Below, piece by piece: positions 1 through 8,217 of a DNA stretch of 64,000 bases. Location: assembly GCA_041391125.1 (NCBI GenBank), contig JAWKON010000012.1, forward strand, positions 106,826-170,825, written 5' to 3'. Source of the stretch: JACKBC01 sp041391125 (GTDB lineage: Bacteria > Chloroflexota > Anaerolineae > Caldilineales > Caldilineaceae). The position numbers and the translations under genes are program-made. The notes under the pieces are model-generated. The model saw only the letters and a list, made by a program, of their open reading frames with translations, searched no databases and was not told the origin of the DNA. Each line of letters begins with the position of its first letter. The first letter of the stretch is position 1.

Positions 1-916
1 GCGCGCGCAAGCCCTCTACAATGCCGATAGTAGGATCGTACCCGAGCAGATCGCGTGCTTTGGCAACGTCGGCCAAGGTGCGCGTCTGATCACCTGGACG
101 TTTGGGACCGGCTTTGGTAACGGCTTTTTTGCCCGAAAGCTCCTCTAAAATCGCCAACACGCGGTTGACCGTCACCTCTTCACCACCGCCAATGTTAAAC
201 GCCTGACCCACGCTTTTGTCCGGCTGCTGCATGGCCAGCACCAACCCCTGTACGCAATCGGCGATATATGTGTTGCTGCGGCTGTCTTCGCCATCGCCAA
301 AAAAGGTGATAGTTTCGCCATTTAGCAGGGCGCGGATAAAGATGTTGTAGCCCATATCGGGGCGCTGGCGCGGGCCATAGACCGAAAAGAGGCGGCAGAC
401 CGTGATCGGCAGATTGTCTTTGGCGGCGTAGGCCCAGCAGAGCTGTTCGGCGGCCAGTTTGGTAATGCCGTAGGGCGACACCGGCTCTTTGGGCGAATCT
501 TCGGGTCCGGTGGCAAAGCGGCCATAGACCGATGAAGTGGAGATATTGATGAAATGGGGGCGCTGATTGGGCCGTGCGGTCACGGCGTCCAGCAGGCGCT
601 GGGTGGCCTGCACGTTGCAGGTCATGTACGAATCGAACTCGCTCCAACTGCGCAGCAGCCCGGCCTGCGCCGCCAGATGAAAGACCGCGTCCGCACCCTC
701 AAAAAGGGGCGTCAGCTCGTCGCGGCGGAAATCAACTTCGTGAAAGGTAAAATTGGGCTGTTGCCGCAACTGGGCCAGGTTCTGCTCTTTGAGCGGGCGC
801 GGATAGTACGGAATAAACGCATCCAGCCCCACCACCTGGTGGCCATCGGCAATCAGCCTTTCGCTCAGGTGCGAACCCACAAAGCCAGCCGCACCGGTCA
901 CAACAATTTTTGACAT
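1..916 (-). CDS. NAD-dependent nucleotide-sugar epimerase/dehydratase (3' end outside window)
   Basis: Extended short-chain dehydrogenase of the UDP-glucuronate/UDP-glucose 4-epimerase type, acting on nucleotide sugars for envelope polysaccharide synthesis. About 305 codons are open from the ATG at 916 to the window edge. The N-terminus has the Rossmann motif TGAAGFVGSHL (residues 7-17), followed by FHLAAQAG, the STSSVYG strand and the catalytic pair YGITK (Tyr149, Lys153). Later motifs RLFSVYGPRQRPDMG and NIGGGEEVTV are typical of the substrate-binding half. The family is usually 310-330 residues, so only the last few codons are missing. The exact substrate (UDP-GlcA, UDP-Glc or dTDP sugar) cannot be told from sequence alone. 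Confidence 0.9.
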   Translation of the reverse strand, partial: MSKIVVTGAAGFVGSHLSERLIADGHQVVGLDAFIPYYPRPLKEQNLAQLRQQPNFTFHEVDFRRDELTPLFEGADAVFHLAAQAGLLRSWSEFDSYMTCNVQATQRLLDAVTARPNQRPHFINISTSSVYGRFATGPEDSPKEPVSPYGITKLAAEQLCWAYAAKDNLPITVCRLFSVYGPRQRPDMGYNIFIRALLNGETITFFGDGEDSRSNTYIADCVQGLVLAMQQPDKSVGQAFNIGGGEEVTVNRVLAILEELSGKKAVTKAGPKRPGDQTRTLADVAKARDLLGYDPTIGIVEGLRA

Positions 917-1170
917 GTGTACATCCTATGTGAAATCAAAATCGAATTAACGTAATAACCCGCACAGTATACTACACGGCGATTCCCAATTCAACTATGT
1001 TGTGGTTACTATAATTATTTAAGCTGCTCTTAACATTGGTTAGCACAGAGTTCAAGCAAGCCCCGCCGCCCTCCGCTATGATGTGGCCACCGCTCACGCA
1101 TGAAGTCTCACTGCCGAATCCATGTGGGCAAGATACATTCAACCATTTTAAGATAAGGAGTAAAGTAGAT

Positions 1171-1851
1171 ATGAAAACGAACCGCAGACTGGTCAACCTG
1201 CTGGCGGCGGGCAACATTTTGGTGCTACTCATGGTCACGTGGCTGGCGTTTGATAACGGCAATCTGACCAAAGTCATGGCCAAAGGTGTGGATACGGCCT
1301 CGGCCACATTGGCGTCCATGTGGGGTCCCGCGCCGGCCAGTATCGATCCGGCCACTCTGGAAATGGCCAATGCCGATCTGACGGCGGCGCAAAGCCAAAA
1401 TCAAGAGCTGCAACAAATGGTCGCACTGATGCAGGCCCGCGAAGCCGAATATCAGCAAACCATTGAGAGCGCCAACCAGAAGATTGCCCAGTTGGAGCAA
1501 TTTGGAGTGAGCACTCGTGCGGTCTTCAGCAGCCAAAACAGTGAGTTGGGCGCCACCGTGCAAACTTTGCAGTCCCGCGAGACCGAATTCCAAAATCGCA
1601 TCAACACCGCCAACCAGACCATTCGCGATTTGGAAAGCCAATTGACGCAGAATCAGAACGACGTGGCCGGCCTACAAGCGCAAAATAGCGAACTGGTGCG
1701 TATGCTCAAGGTTATGCAGGAGCGCGAAGTCCAATATCAGGCCGAACTGGAAGCCGCCAATCAAGCGCTGGCCAGTGCGGCAGGACAGGGCGGCGGCGCC
1801 TATGGCGGCGAGCATCACGAGGAACATGGAGAGCATGAGCATGACGACTAA
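1171..1851 (+). CDS. Membrane-anchored coiled-coil protein with His/Glu/Asp tail
   Basis: Not a family I recognise. The start at 1171 is chosen because AAGGAG lies about 10 bases upstream; an in-frame start at 1036 would have no ribosome site. The 226-residue product has one N-terminal hydrophobic segment (about residues 8-27), an apparent signal anchor. A long Gln/Glu/Ala-rich heptad region (about 60-205) follows, predicted to form a coiled coil. The C-terminus reads GGEHHEEHGEHEHDD, six His among acidic residues, and looks like a metal-binding tail. The next gene overlaps its last codons, so the two are probably translated together. With the ferric-reductase-like gene downstream, a role in metal handling or envelope redox chemistry is plausible but unproven. 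Confidence 0.8.
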   Translation: MKTNRRLVNLLAAGNILVLLMVTWLAFDNGNLTKVMAKGVDTASATLASMWGPAPASIDPATLEMANADLTAAQSQNQELQQMVALMQAREAEYQQTIESANQKIAQLEQFGVSTRAVFSSQNSELGATVQTLQSRETEFQNRINTANQTIRDLESQLTQNQNDVAGLQAQNSELVRMLKVMQEREVQYQAELEAANQALASAAGQGGGAYGGEHHEEHGEHEHDD

Positions 1852-2305
1852 ATCACGCGTATCTAGAGCACCCGCATCGAAATATCCGCTGGGCCTGCTC
1901 AGGAGCACCATTATTACCGGCAGCCTGTTGGCCACCATGATGGGCGCCCAACTGCTCTCGCAAAACGAGGCCGCCACTGCTCTCGCCGAGCCCTCTGTGA
2001 ATGAAACTTCGTTGACAAATAACGTTGCGCCATCGACCGTACCGCCCGCGTGGCTCACCGCGCTGAAGCCCATTCCCACTGTGGCCAGCCCCACGCAACT
2101 TGCGCTGAGCGAACCGCTCTCCAACACGGCGCCATTGACGGCCATTCCCACCTTGCCGCCACTGCCGGAGGTGATCGCACCGCCGCCGGCGCAATCATCC
2201 AGCGCCGGTGCGACCGACGCCTCTGCCGTGCTCTCCTACGAACTCAAGGAGATCAAGCCCGTGCAGATGCCGGCGCCGGTCACCCGTAGCCGCTCTTCAC
2301 GCTAA
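1841..2305 (+). CDS. Small membrane-anchored protein, unknown function
   Basis: Unrecognised protein of about 154 residues. In-frame ATGs at 1826, 1835 and 1841 all lie inside the end of the preceding gene; 1841 has the best-spaced purine-rich site (GGAGAG at 1828). A basic N-terminus (TTKSRVSRAP) precedes one hydrophobic helix (about residues 20-40, SLLATMMGAQLL). The rest is Ala/Pro/Thr-rich and ends in a basic tail (VTRSRSSR). The overlap with the His-tailed coiled-coil gene and the nearby heme-protein gene suggest one operon. Similar basic-plus-anchor starts occur on electron-transfer partners such as FMN-binding proteins, but no FMN domain is visible here. Confidence 0.7.
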   Translation: MTTKSRVSRAPASKYPLGLLRSTIITGSLLATMMGAQLLSQNEAATALAEPSVNETSLTNNVAPSTVPPAWLTALKPIPTVASPTQLALSEPLSNTAPLTAIPTLPPLPEVIAPPPAQSSSAGATDASAVLSYELKEIKPVQMPAPVTRSRSSR

Positions 2306-2343
2306 TCGTCTCTGCACTCGGCACATTTCGGGGTAGAAAATGG

Positions 2344-2425
2344 GTAACTACCAACCCGTTCCCTAAGCCCGTCGAAGGGAACCCGGCCTTCGACAGGCTC
2401 AGGCCTCGAGGCGCTTAGTAGTTAC
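2344..2425. repeat. Inverted repeat, family C (GTCGAAGG type), copy 1
   Basis: Outer arms GTAACTAC / GTAGTTAC enclose an inner hairpin made of CCGTCGAAGG and CCTTCGACAGG. About 60 bases, including the flank ACCAACCCGTTCCCT, match the copy at 17120. It lies between the anchored protein and the ferric-reductase-like gene. Confidence 0.85.
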
Positions 2426-2428
2426 GAA

Positions 2429-2530
2429 AATGGCTAATGGTGAATGGTGAATGAGGGTGAGACGAGTAGCCGGTTTCGTTCACAATTCACCGTTTACCAT
2501 TCACCATTTACCATTCACCATTTACCATTC
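2429..2530. repeat. Inverted repeat, family E (TGAATGGTGAAT words), copy 1
   Basis: The left arm is built of repeated (T)GGTGAAT words and the right arm of ATTCACC/TTTACC words; together they can form a long hairpin. The loop contains GTAGCCGGTTTCGTTCAC, which recurs almost unchanged in the copy at 61624. It ends about 27 bases before the next start codon. Confidence 0.85.
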
Positions 2531-2556
2531 GTTTATCCTTCTTAGGAAATCAAAAA

Positions 2557-3255
2557 ATGTCTCTCTACCAACCATCCCCCGCTTCAAACTTACAAATCGA
2601 CCTGCCCGCCCGTAGCCCCGTCGCGTCCCGTCTGTTCATCTGGGCCAGCACGGTCAGCTTATTGGCGCTCCTGTTCTGGCTCATCATGAATACCACGGTG
2701 GCATTGCCCGCGCCCCCCGCCCTGCTCACCAGCGAAAAGCTGGCCTGGTATCTGACGCGGGCCAGCGGCACTACAGCCTATCTGCTGCTCTCCGCTTCCA
2801 CCGTGTGGGGGCTGCTGTTGAGCACTAAAGTAATTAAAGAATGGCTGCCGGCGCCGGTCGCGCTGGCCATGCACAACTACCTATCGTGGACCGCCATCGG
2901 GCTTTCGCTGCTGCACGCCTTTGTCCTTCTTTTTGACAGCTACTATACTTATACCGTGGCCAATCTGCTGATTCCGTTTACCGGACCCTATGAGCCGGGC
3001 TGGGTGGGGGCCGGCATCATCGGCTTCTACATTATGCTGCTCACATCCGTCAGCTTTTACTGCCGCCAATGGATCGGCCAGAAAAGCTGGCGCAAACTGC
3101 ACTATTTCACCTTTGGCGCCGATCTGCTGACCACGCTGCACGGCTGGCAGGCCGGCACAGACAGCGCCCAGCTTGCGCCCATCTACTGGATCAGCTTGCT
3201 GCTCGTGGCCTTCCTCACCCTTTATCGCATTTTGGACGCATGGAACCGCAGATGA
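2557..3255 (+). CDS. Ferric-reductase-like transmembrane heme b protein
   Basis: Membrane protein of 232 residues with about six hydrophobic helices, resembling the Ferric_reduct domain (YedZ/FRE/NOX family) that moves electrons across the membrane through two b hemes. The expected ligand pattern is present: His106 and His120 (MHNYLSW, LLHAF) on one helix region and His182 and His195 (KLHYF, TLHGW) on another, spaced 14 and 13 residues. There is no fused FAD/NAD domain, so it needs a partner for electrons, as YedZ (MsrQ) does. The upstream anchored proteins and the downstream two-component genes lie on the same strand. Confidence 0.85.
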   Translation: MSLYQPSPASNLQIDLPARSPVASRLFIWASTVSLLALLFWLIMNTTVALPAPPALLTSEKLAWYLTRASGTTAYLLLSASTVWGLLLSTKVIKEWLPAPVALAMHNYLSWTAIGLSLLHAFVLLFDSYYTYTVANLLIPFTGPYEPGWVGAGIIGFYIMLLTSVSFYCRQWIGQKSWRKLHYFTFGADLLTTLHGWQAGTDSAQLAPIYWISLLLVAFLTLYRILDAWNRR

Positions 3256-3270
3256 CGCAGATATTTTATA

Positions 3271-3343
3271 TGATCAACAGATTTGAAAGATTCAACAGAT
3301 TTTTCTCTTCATAATCTATGAAATCTGTGTAATCTGTTGATCA
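3271..3343. repeat. Inverted repeat, family B (GATCAACAGATT), copy 1
   Basis: TGATCAACAGATT at the left and AATCTGTTGATCA at the right form 13-base perfect arms around an AT-rich loop. It sits between the membrane protein and the response regulator. Other copies are at 8101 and 44323, with a half copy at 19749. Confidence 0.85.
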
Positions 3344-3394
3344 TAAAATCAACTCTGTGTTCCATTGACCGTGCCTTTTTGAGAGTTGTTGCAA

Positions 3395-4090
3395 ATGCCG
3401 AAAATCCTTTTGATCGACGACGACCGTCTGATTACCGAGCCGCTGGTCAAGACCATGACCCAGCAGGGCTATGAAGTGCAGGCCGCCGACAATGGCCGCC
3501 GCGGGCTGGAATTGGCTGCCAGCTATCTGCCCGACCTGGTGGTGCTGGACGTGATGATGCCCGAGCTGGACGGCTGGAGCGTCTGCCGCCAACTGCGCGA
3601 GCGCAGCAACGTCCCCATTCTCATGCTGACCGCGCTGGGCGACGAAGTGGACCGCATCCTGGGGCTGGAGCTGGGCGCCGACGACTATTTGACCAAACCC
3701 TTTAGCACACGCGAACTGCTGGCGCGCATCAAAGCCATGCTGCGCCGGGTCGAACTGGACCGCACCGTCTCGCCCGACACAATTTTGCAGGTGGGCGATG
3801 TGCAGCTCGATCTCAACAGCCGCCACGTTACCAAAGCGGGCGTGCTTCTCAACCTGCGCCACAAAGAATTTGAACTGCTGGCGCTCTTGATGAGCCGGGC
3901 CGGCCAGGCCGTTTCCCGCGCCGAAATCTTCGATCTGGTGTGGGGCACCGACTGGATCGGCGACACGCGCACGCTGGATGTCCACATCCGCTGGCTGCGC
4001 GAAAAAATCGAAGATGACCCGGCCCAACCCCGCTACATCCAGACCGTGCGCGCCGTGGGCTACCGTTTTGCCACCGAGGTGATGCTGTGA
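3395..4090 (+). CDS. OmpR/PhoB-family response regulator
   Basis: DNA-binding response regulator of 231 residues. The receiver domain (1-120) has the acidic pocket DDD at 8-10, the phosphorylated Asp52 (VVLDVMMPELDG), Thr79 and Lys101 (LTKPF). The C-terminal winged helix (about 130-228) ends in the usual DVHIRWLREKIEDDP ... VRAVGYRF. ATG 3395 is preferred over the TTG at 3386 because GAGAG lies at the right distance. The stop overlaps the kinase start by four bases (GTGA), so the pair is translationally coupled. Targets are unknown; the adjacent heme protein locus is the obvious candidate. Confidence 0.95.
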   Translation: MPKILLIDDDRLITEPLVKTMTQQGYEVQAADNGRRGLELAASYLPDLVVLDVMMPELDGWSVCRQLRERSNVPILMLTALGDEVDRILGLELGADDYLTKPFSTRELLARIKAMLRRVELDRTVSPDTILQVGDVQLDLNSRHVTKAGVLLNLRHKEFELLALLMSRAGQAVSRAEIFDLVWGTDWIGDTRTLDVHIRWLREKIEDDPAQPRYIQTVRAVGYRFATEVML

Positions 4091-5523
4091 GGCCCTTGCA
4101 AAGCCTGCGCGGCCGGCTGCTCTTTACCTATTTGGGGCTGATCGTTTTGGGCTTTGGCGGGCTGACCTGGCTGGCTGGCCGCCAGATTGCCCAGAGCATC
4201 TACGACGATTTTTCCAACAACCTGCGCGTGCAGTCCCTGCTGCTGGCATCTACCATCTCGGCTTCGTATGGCGGCGAAAGCGAACATGGCTATCAGCCGT
4301 CACAGTTGCAGTCATTGGTGTTGCAAGTGGCCGGTCATGCCGAGGCACAGGTGACGCTGCTGGACGCCAAAGGGAATGTTGTGCTGGACAGTAGCGGTCT
4401 GCGCACAGGGGAAAACCTGCGCAACGCCCCCGAAATCATCCAGGCCCAAGGCGGCGTGAGCGGCTACGACGAGCGGCTCGGCCCTGACGGTGTAGACATG
4501 GTCTACACGGCTGCACAAGTTAATTTTGAACATGGCCCGGCGGGCTACGTGCGCTTGGGCGCGTCCGATTTTGCCCCGCGGCAGGCTGTGCGCCAGCAGT
4601 GGCTGATTCTGGCGCTGGGCTTTCTCATTTTTTCCGTGGTGGGAACGTTCATCAGCTTTTGGCTGCTGGCCACGTTGACGCGTCCGCTGCAGCGGCTGCG
4701 CAACACGGCGCTGCTTATGGCCGGCGGCGACTTGAGCCAGCGCGTGGCCCCGGTGGGCCAGGATGAAATTGGCGAAGTGAGCCGCACCTTCAATCAGATG
4801 GCCGAGCGCGTCGAAGCCATGGTGGCCGAACAGCGCGCCTTCGCCAGCAACGCATCGCACGAATTGCGCACGCCGCTGGCCACCGTGCGCCTGCGCACCG
4901 AAGCCCTCCAAGCGGGCGGAGTCGACGGTGAAACCACCGCCCAATATATTGCCGAAATTGACCAGGAAGTGCGCCGCATGAGCGGTCTGGTCGATGATCT
5001 CATCCTGCTTTCGCGGCTAGATGCCAACCGCCTGTCTGCCGGTCAAGAACAGGTGGATATGGCGCGCATGGTGCGCGCCGTGCTGCGCGACCTGGCTCCG
5101 CTGGCGGCGAGCAAAACGATTGCGCTGCATGAAGAGGCCCCGACCGCGCCGTTGCCCAACATTGAAGCCAACATGAATCATCTGCGCGTGGTCATTCGCA
5201 ACCTGCTGGAAAACGCCATCAAATATACGCCGGTCGGTGGCTCGGTGACAACCACATTGGCGCAGCGCGAGGGGCGCATTCAATTGCAGATTGTGGATAC
5301 CGGCCAGGGCATCGCACCCGCAGATTTGCCGCACCTGGGGCAGCGCTTCTACCGCGGCGACAAAGCCCACTCGCGCCAGCACGACGGCGTGGGTCTGGGA
5401 CTGGCGCTGGTCAACTCAATCGTAAATCTGTATCACGGCGAGTTGCGGATTGAAAGCGAAGGCGTGGGCAAAGGCGCGCGGGCCACCGTGTTGTGGCCCG
5501 TTTCTCCTGCCGATACAGGGTAA
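4087..5523 (+). CDS. HAMP-containing sensor histidine kinase
   Basis: Membrane sensor kinase of 478 residues, cognate to the response regulator it overlaps. Order of parts: first membrane helix (about 10-30), an extracytoplasmic sensing domain of about 130 residues, second helix (about 172-198), HAMP linker (200-250), HisKA with phosphoacceptor His258 (ASHELRTPL), then the ATPase domain with N box NLLENAIKYTP, G1 DTGQGIAP and G2 GVGLGLALV. The start is GTG at 4087. All catalytic motifs are intact. The signal it senses is not evident from sequence. Confidence 0.95.
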   Translation: MRPLQSLRGRLLFTYLGLIVLGFGGLTWLAGRQIAQSIYDDFSNNLRVQSLLLASTISASYGGESEHGYQPSQLQSLVLQVAGHAEAQVTLLDAKGNVVLDSSGLRTGENLRNAPEIIQAQGGVSGYDERLGPDGVDMVYTAAQVNFEHGPAGYVRLGASDFAPRQAVRQQWLILALGFLIFSVVGTFISFWLLATLTRPLQRLRNTALLMAGGDLSQRVAPVGQDEIGEVSRTFNQMAERVEAMVAEQRAFASNASHELRTPLATVRLRTEALQAGGVDGETTAQYIAEIDQEVRRMSGLVDDLILLSRLDANRLSAGQEQVDMARMVRAVLRDLAPLAASKTIALHEEAPTAPLPNIEANMNHLRVVIRNLLENAIKYTPVGGSVTTTLAQREGRIQLQIVDTGQGIAPADLPHLGQRFYRGDKAHSRQHDGVGLGLALVNSIVNLYHGELRIESEGVGKGARATVLWPVSPADTG

Positions 5524-5561
5524 CCCTCCCACGATATTTCCAACATATAGAATTGCAAACT

Positions 5562-5627
5562 CGGATAGGGGAAACACGGATACGAAAAAAGCGTTGTTCC
5601 CTATCCGTGATCCTCCCATCCGTGTTT
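5562..5627. repeat. Interleaved inverted repeats before the rhamnose operon
   Basis: CGGATAGGG (5562) pairs with CCCTATCCG (5599), and AAACACGGAT (5572) pairs with ATCCGTGTTT (5618). The order is a-b-a'-b', so the two stems cross like a pseudoknot rather than nesting. It lies in the 256-base gap between the kinase and the rhamnulokinase gene. Confidence 0.7.
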
Positions 5628-5717
5628 ACAAAAGCTTCCCGGCACATCCCACACCTGACCGCCTTCTGTGAAATACATCCCCAATCGATAAGCGAAAATG
5701 CCATTGCGCTCAAATCG

Positions 5718-5726
5718 TGCTATAAT
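5718..5726 (+). promoter_or_regulatory. Extended -10 promoter for the rhamnose operon
   Basis: TGCTATAAT is a perfect extended -10 (TGnTATAAT). No strong -35 is visible 17 bases upstream. It would start transcription near 5733, giving a leader of about 47 bases before the ATG at 5780. Confidence 0.6.
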
Positions 5727-5779
5727 TTTTCCACGCAAACCTGAACAAACCCCAATCACCATCATCAAGGAAGTGACGC

Positions 5780-7275
5780 ATGAGCCGCGGCGGCAGTTAT
5801 TTAGCATTTGACCTGGGCGCAGAAAGCGGGCGCGCCATCCTGGGGCAAATTGATGATGCAAAGCTGACCCTGTCCGAGGTGCACCGCTTTGCCAATACGC
5901 CCGTTCTCATTCCCACGGCGCCCGGCCAGCAGACGCTGCACTGGGACGCACCGGGCCTTTGGCGCGAGATCAAAACCGGGCTGGCCGCGGCCGCCGCCAA
6001 ACCGGGGCAGATCCGCAGCATGGGGCTGGATACTTGGGGCGTTGACTTTGGCCTGCTGGACCGTAACGGCGCCCTGCTGGCCAACCCGGTCCACTATCGC
6101 GACAGCCGTACCGACGGCATGATGGAAGCCGCTTTTGAACGCGTTCCGCGCGCCGAAATTTTTGCGCAGACCGGCATCCAGTTTATGCAGCTCAACAGCC
6201 TCTATCAACTGCTGGCGCTGGTGCACAACCAATCGCCGCTGCTAGACGTGGCCGAGACCTTTTTGACCATGCCGGATCTGTTCCATTACTGGCTGACGGG
6301 TCGCAAAGCTGCCGAATTTACCAACGCCACCACCACCCAATGCTATAATCCGCTCCAGCGCGACTGGGCGCGCCCCATGCTGGAAAAGCTGGGCATCCCC
6401 ACGGCGCTCTTCCCCGAAGTGGTGCAGCCCGGCTCCGTCCTGGGGCCGCTGCGCAGCGATATTGCTGACGAGGCCAATGCCAGCGGCATTACGGTGGTGA
6501 CGCCGGCCTGCCACGACACCGGGTCGGCGGTGGCGGCGGTGCCGGCCAACACGCTGACTTTGTTTGGATCAGCTCCGGCACTTGGTCCATTTTGGGCGTG
6601 GAAGTCAATGAGGCGGTGGTCAACGCGCAGGCGCTGGCCTACAATTTGACCAATGAGGGCGGCGTCAACGGTGCCTATCGACTGAGCAAAAACGTCATGG
6701 GCATGTGGCCCATTCAGGAATCGCTGCGCGTGTGGAGTCGGGCCGGGCAAAATTATAGCTATGCCGACCTGGCTCCGCTGGCGCAGCAGGCCGCACCGCT
6801 GCGTTTTCTCGTCGACCCCGATCACGATGATTTCCTCAAGCCGGGCGACATGCCGGCGCGCATCCGCGCCTTTTGCCGCCGCACCGGCCAGGGCGAACCG
6901 GAGAGCCACGCCCAAATTGTGCGCTGCGTGCTGGAAAGCTTGGCCCTCAAATACCGGCTGGTGCTGGAAAATTTAGAGGCGCTCCTGGGCCGCTCATTGC
7001 AGCCCATTCACATTGTGGGCGGCGGTTCGCAAAACGCGCTGCTCAATCAATTTACGGCTGACGCCACCGGCAAACCGGTGATCACCGGCCCGGTGGAGGC
7101 CACGGCCACCGGCAATATTCTGGTGCAGGCGCTGGCGCTGGGCGATCTCTCGTCGCTGCAAGAGGGCCGTGCGCTGGTCTGCCGCACCACCGATTTGGGC
7201 ATTTATGAACCGGGCGCGCGGGCGCCGTGGGATCAGGCGTTTGGCCGCTTTAAAGCGATGATCGGCGCGGCATGA
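5780..7275 (+). CDS. rhaB: Rhamnulokinase, one frameshift
   Basis: FGGY-family sugar kinase that phosphorylates L-rhamnulose to L-rhamnulose 1-phosphate with ATP. AAGGAAG lies 7 bases before ATG 5780. The N-terminal half has DLGAESGRA (phosphate 1 loop), MGLDTWGVDFGLLD and HYRDSRTDG; the C-terminal half has WISSGTWSILG, HIVGGGSQNALLNQ and the family's usual end, giving about 498 residues. The frame breaks at about 6559-6566 (ACTTTGTTTGG), where one extra base restores a continuous kinase through TW(S)ILGVE. Both halves are well conserved, so a missing base at a T run is more likely than decay. It is the first gene of the rhamnose operon and its stop overlaps the next start (ATGA). Confidence 0.92.
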
Positions 7276-8069
7276 GTATGGTTGATAGCGGCGCCGGACC
7301 GCTCGATTTTGCGGCGCTGGCTCGCCGCTTTGATGGGACGGGCGTGCGCGCCATTGTGCTGTTGGGCAGCCACGCCCGCGGGGAGGCCGGTCCGTACAGC
7401 GATGTGGATTTGCAGCGGCTGGTGGACGGTGCGCCGGGCGAATTGCCGCCGGGCGATTCCCATTTGATTGACGGCCATCTGGTGGTGGTGGGCACGGTCA
7501 CGCCCGCCGAGGTGGCAGCCTGGTTCACCGAGCCGCAGCAGGCGACCCATATTGTGCTGGGCCTGCAATCGGCGCAGATGCTGATTGATCGGGACAACTA
7601 TTTTGCCCAAATTCAGGCCCGCGCCCGTGCTTTTCGCTGGGATGACGCGATGCAGGCCAAAGCCAATATTTACGCCAGCGCGCAGATGGTGGGTTGGATC
7701 GAAGAGGCGCACAAAGCGCTGCAAGGGCTCATGTATGACGACGTGGGGCGGCTGCTGCTGGGGCGCTTTGGCCTTTCATGGGGGCTGCTGGGGCTGGTCA
7801 AGGTGCAGCGCGGCATTATGTTGACCACTGAAAATGAAATGCTGACGCGCGTCATGGGAAGCGTGGGCACGGATACGGAATGGGCGCGGCTCTGTCGTAC
7901 TGCCTTTGGGCTGCACGAAACGGGTCAACCGCCGCCATCTGTGCATGACGAGGTGCGCGCCGGACTGCGGCTTTACGTGGAGACAGTAGAGTTGCTGGCG
8001 AATGCGATCCAACCCGAGCACGCTCTGCTGATCGATCAAACTGTTGAACGAATTGAATCATTTTTATGA
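7272..8069 (+). CDS. Nucleotidyltransferase-domain protein within the rhamnose operon
   Basis: Protein of 265 residues with the polymerase-beta-type nucleotidyltransferase signature GSHARGEAGPYSDVDL (about residues 33-48), which supplies the metal-binding Asp pair. The following helical region resembles the C-terminal part of aminoglycoside adenylyltransferase-like or MNT/HEPN-type proteins. The substrate is unknown. It starts within the rhamnulokinase stop (ATGA overlap), so it is co-translated with a sugar kinase and followed by the isomerase. This position is unusual, since it is not a known step in rhamnose breakdown. Confidence 0.8.
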   Translation: MSMVDSGAGPLDFAALARRFDGTGVRAIVLLGSHARGEAGPYSDVDLQRLVDGAPGELPPGDSHLIDGHLVVVGTVTPAEVAAWFTEPQQATHIVLGLQSAQMLIDRDNYFAQIQARARAFRWDDAMQAKANIYASAQMVGWIEEAHKALQGLMYDDVGRLLLGRFGLSWGLLGLVKVQRGIMLTTENEMLTRVMGSVGTDTEWARLCRTAFGLHETGQPPPSVHDEVRAGLRLYVETVELLANAIQPEHALLIDQTVERIESFL

Positions 8070-8100
8070 GACAGTCTCCAGTAATTGCGAATTAAAAGGA

Positions 8101-8188
8101 TGATCAACAGATTACACAGATTTTAGAGATTTCTGATCATAGCATTATAAAATTTCATAATCATAAAAATCTCTTAAATCTGTTGATC
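8101..8188. repeat. Inverted repeat, family B, copy 2
   Basis: TGATCAACAGATTACACAG on the left faces AAATCTGTTGATCC on the right, with extra pairing between AGAGATTTCTGAT-type and AAAATCTCTTAAATC words. It fills most of the gap between the nucleotidyltransferase and rhamnose isomerase genes. Confidence 0.85.
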
Positions 8189-8217
8189 CAAACTCAAAAA
8201 GCAAGGAACCAAACCAA

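Noticed and set aside
1036..1170. Longer N-terminus for the coiled-coil protein from ATG 1036
   Set aside because: The ATG at 1171 has a well-spaced ribosome site and is followed directly by the signal anchor; the upstream part is not signal-like.
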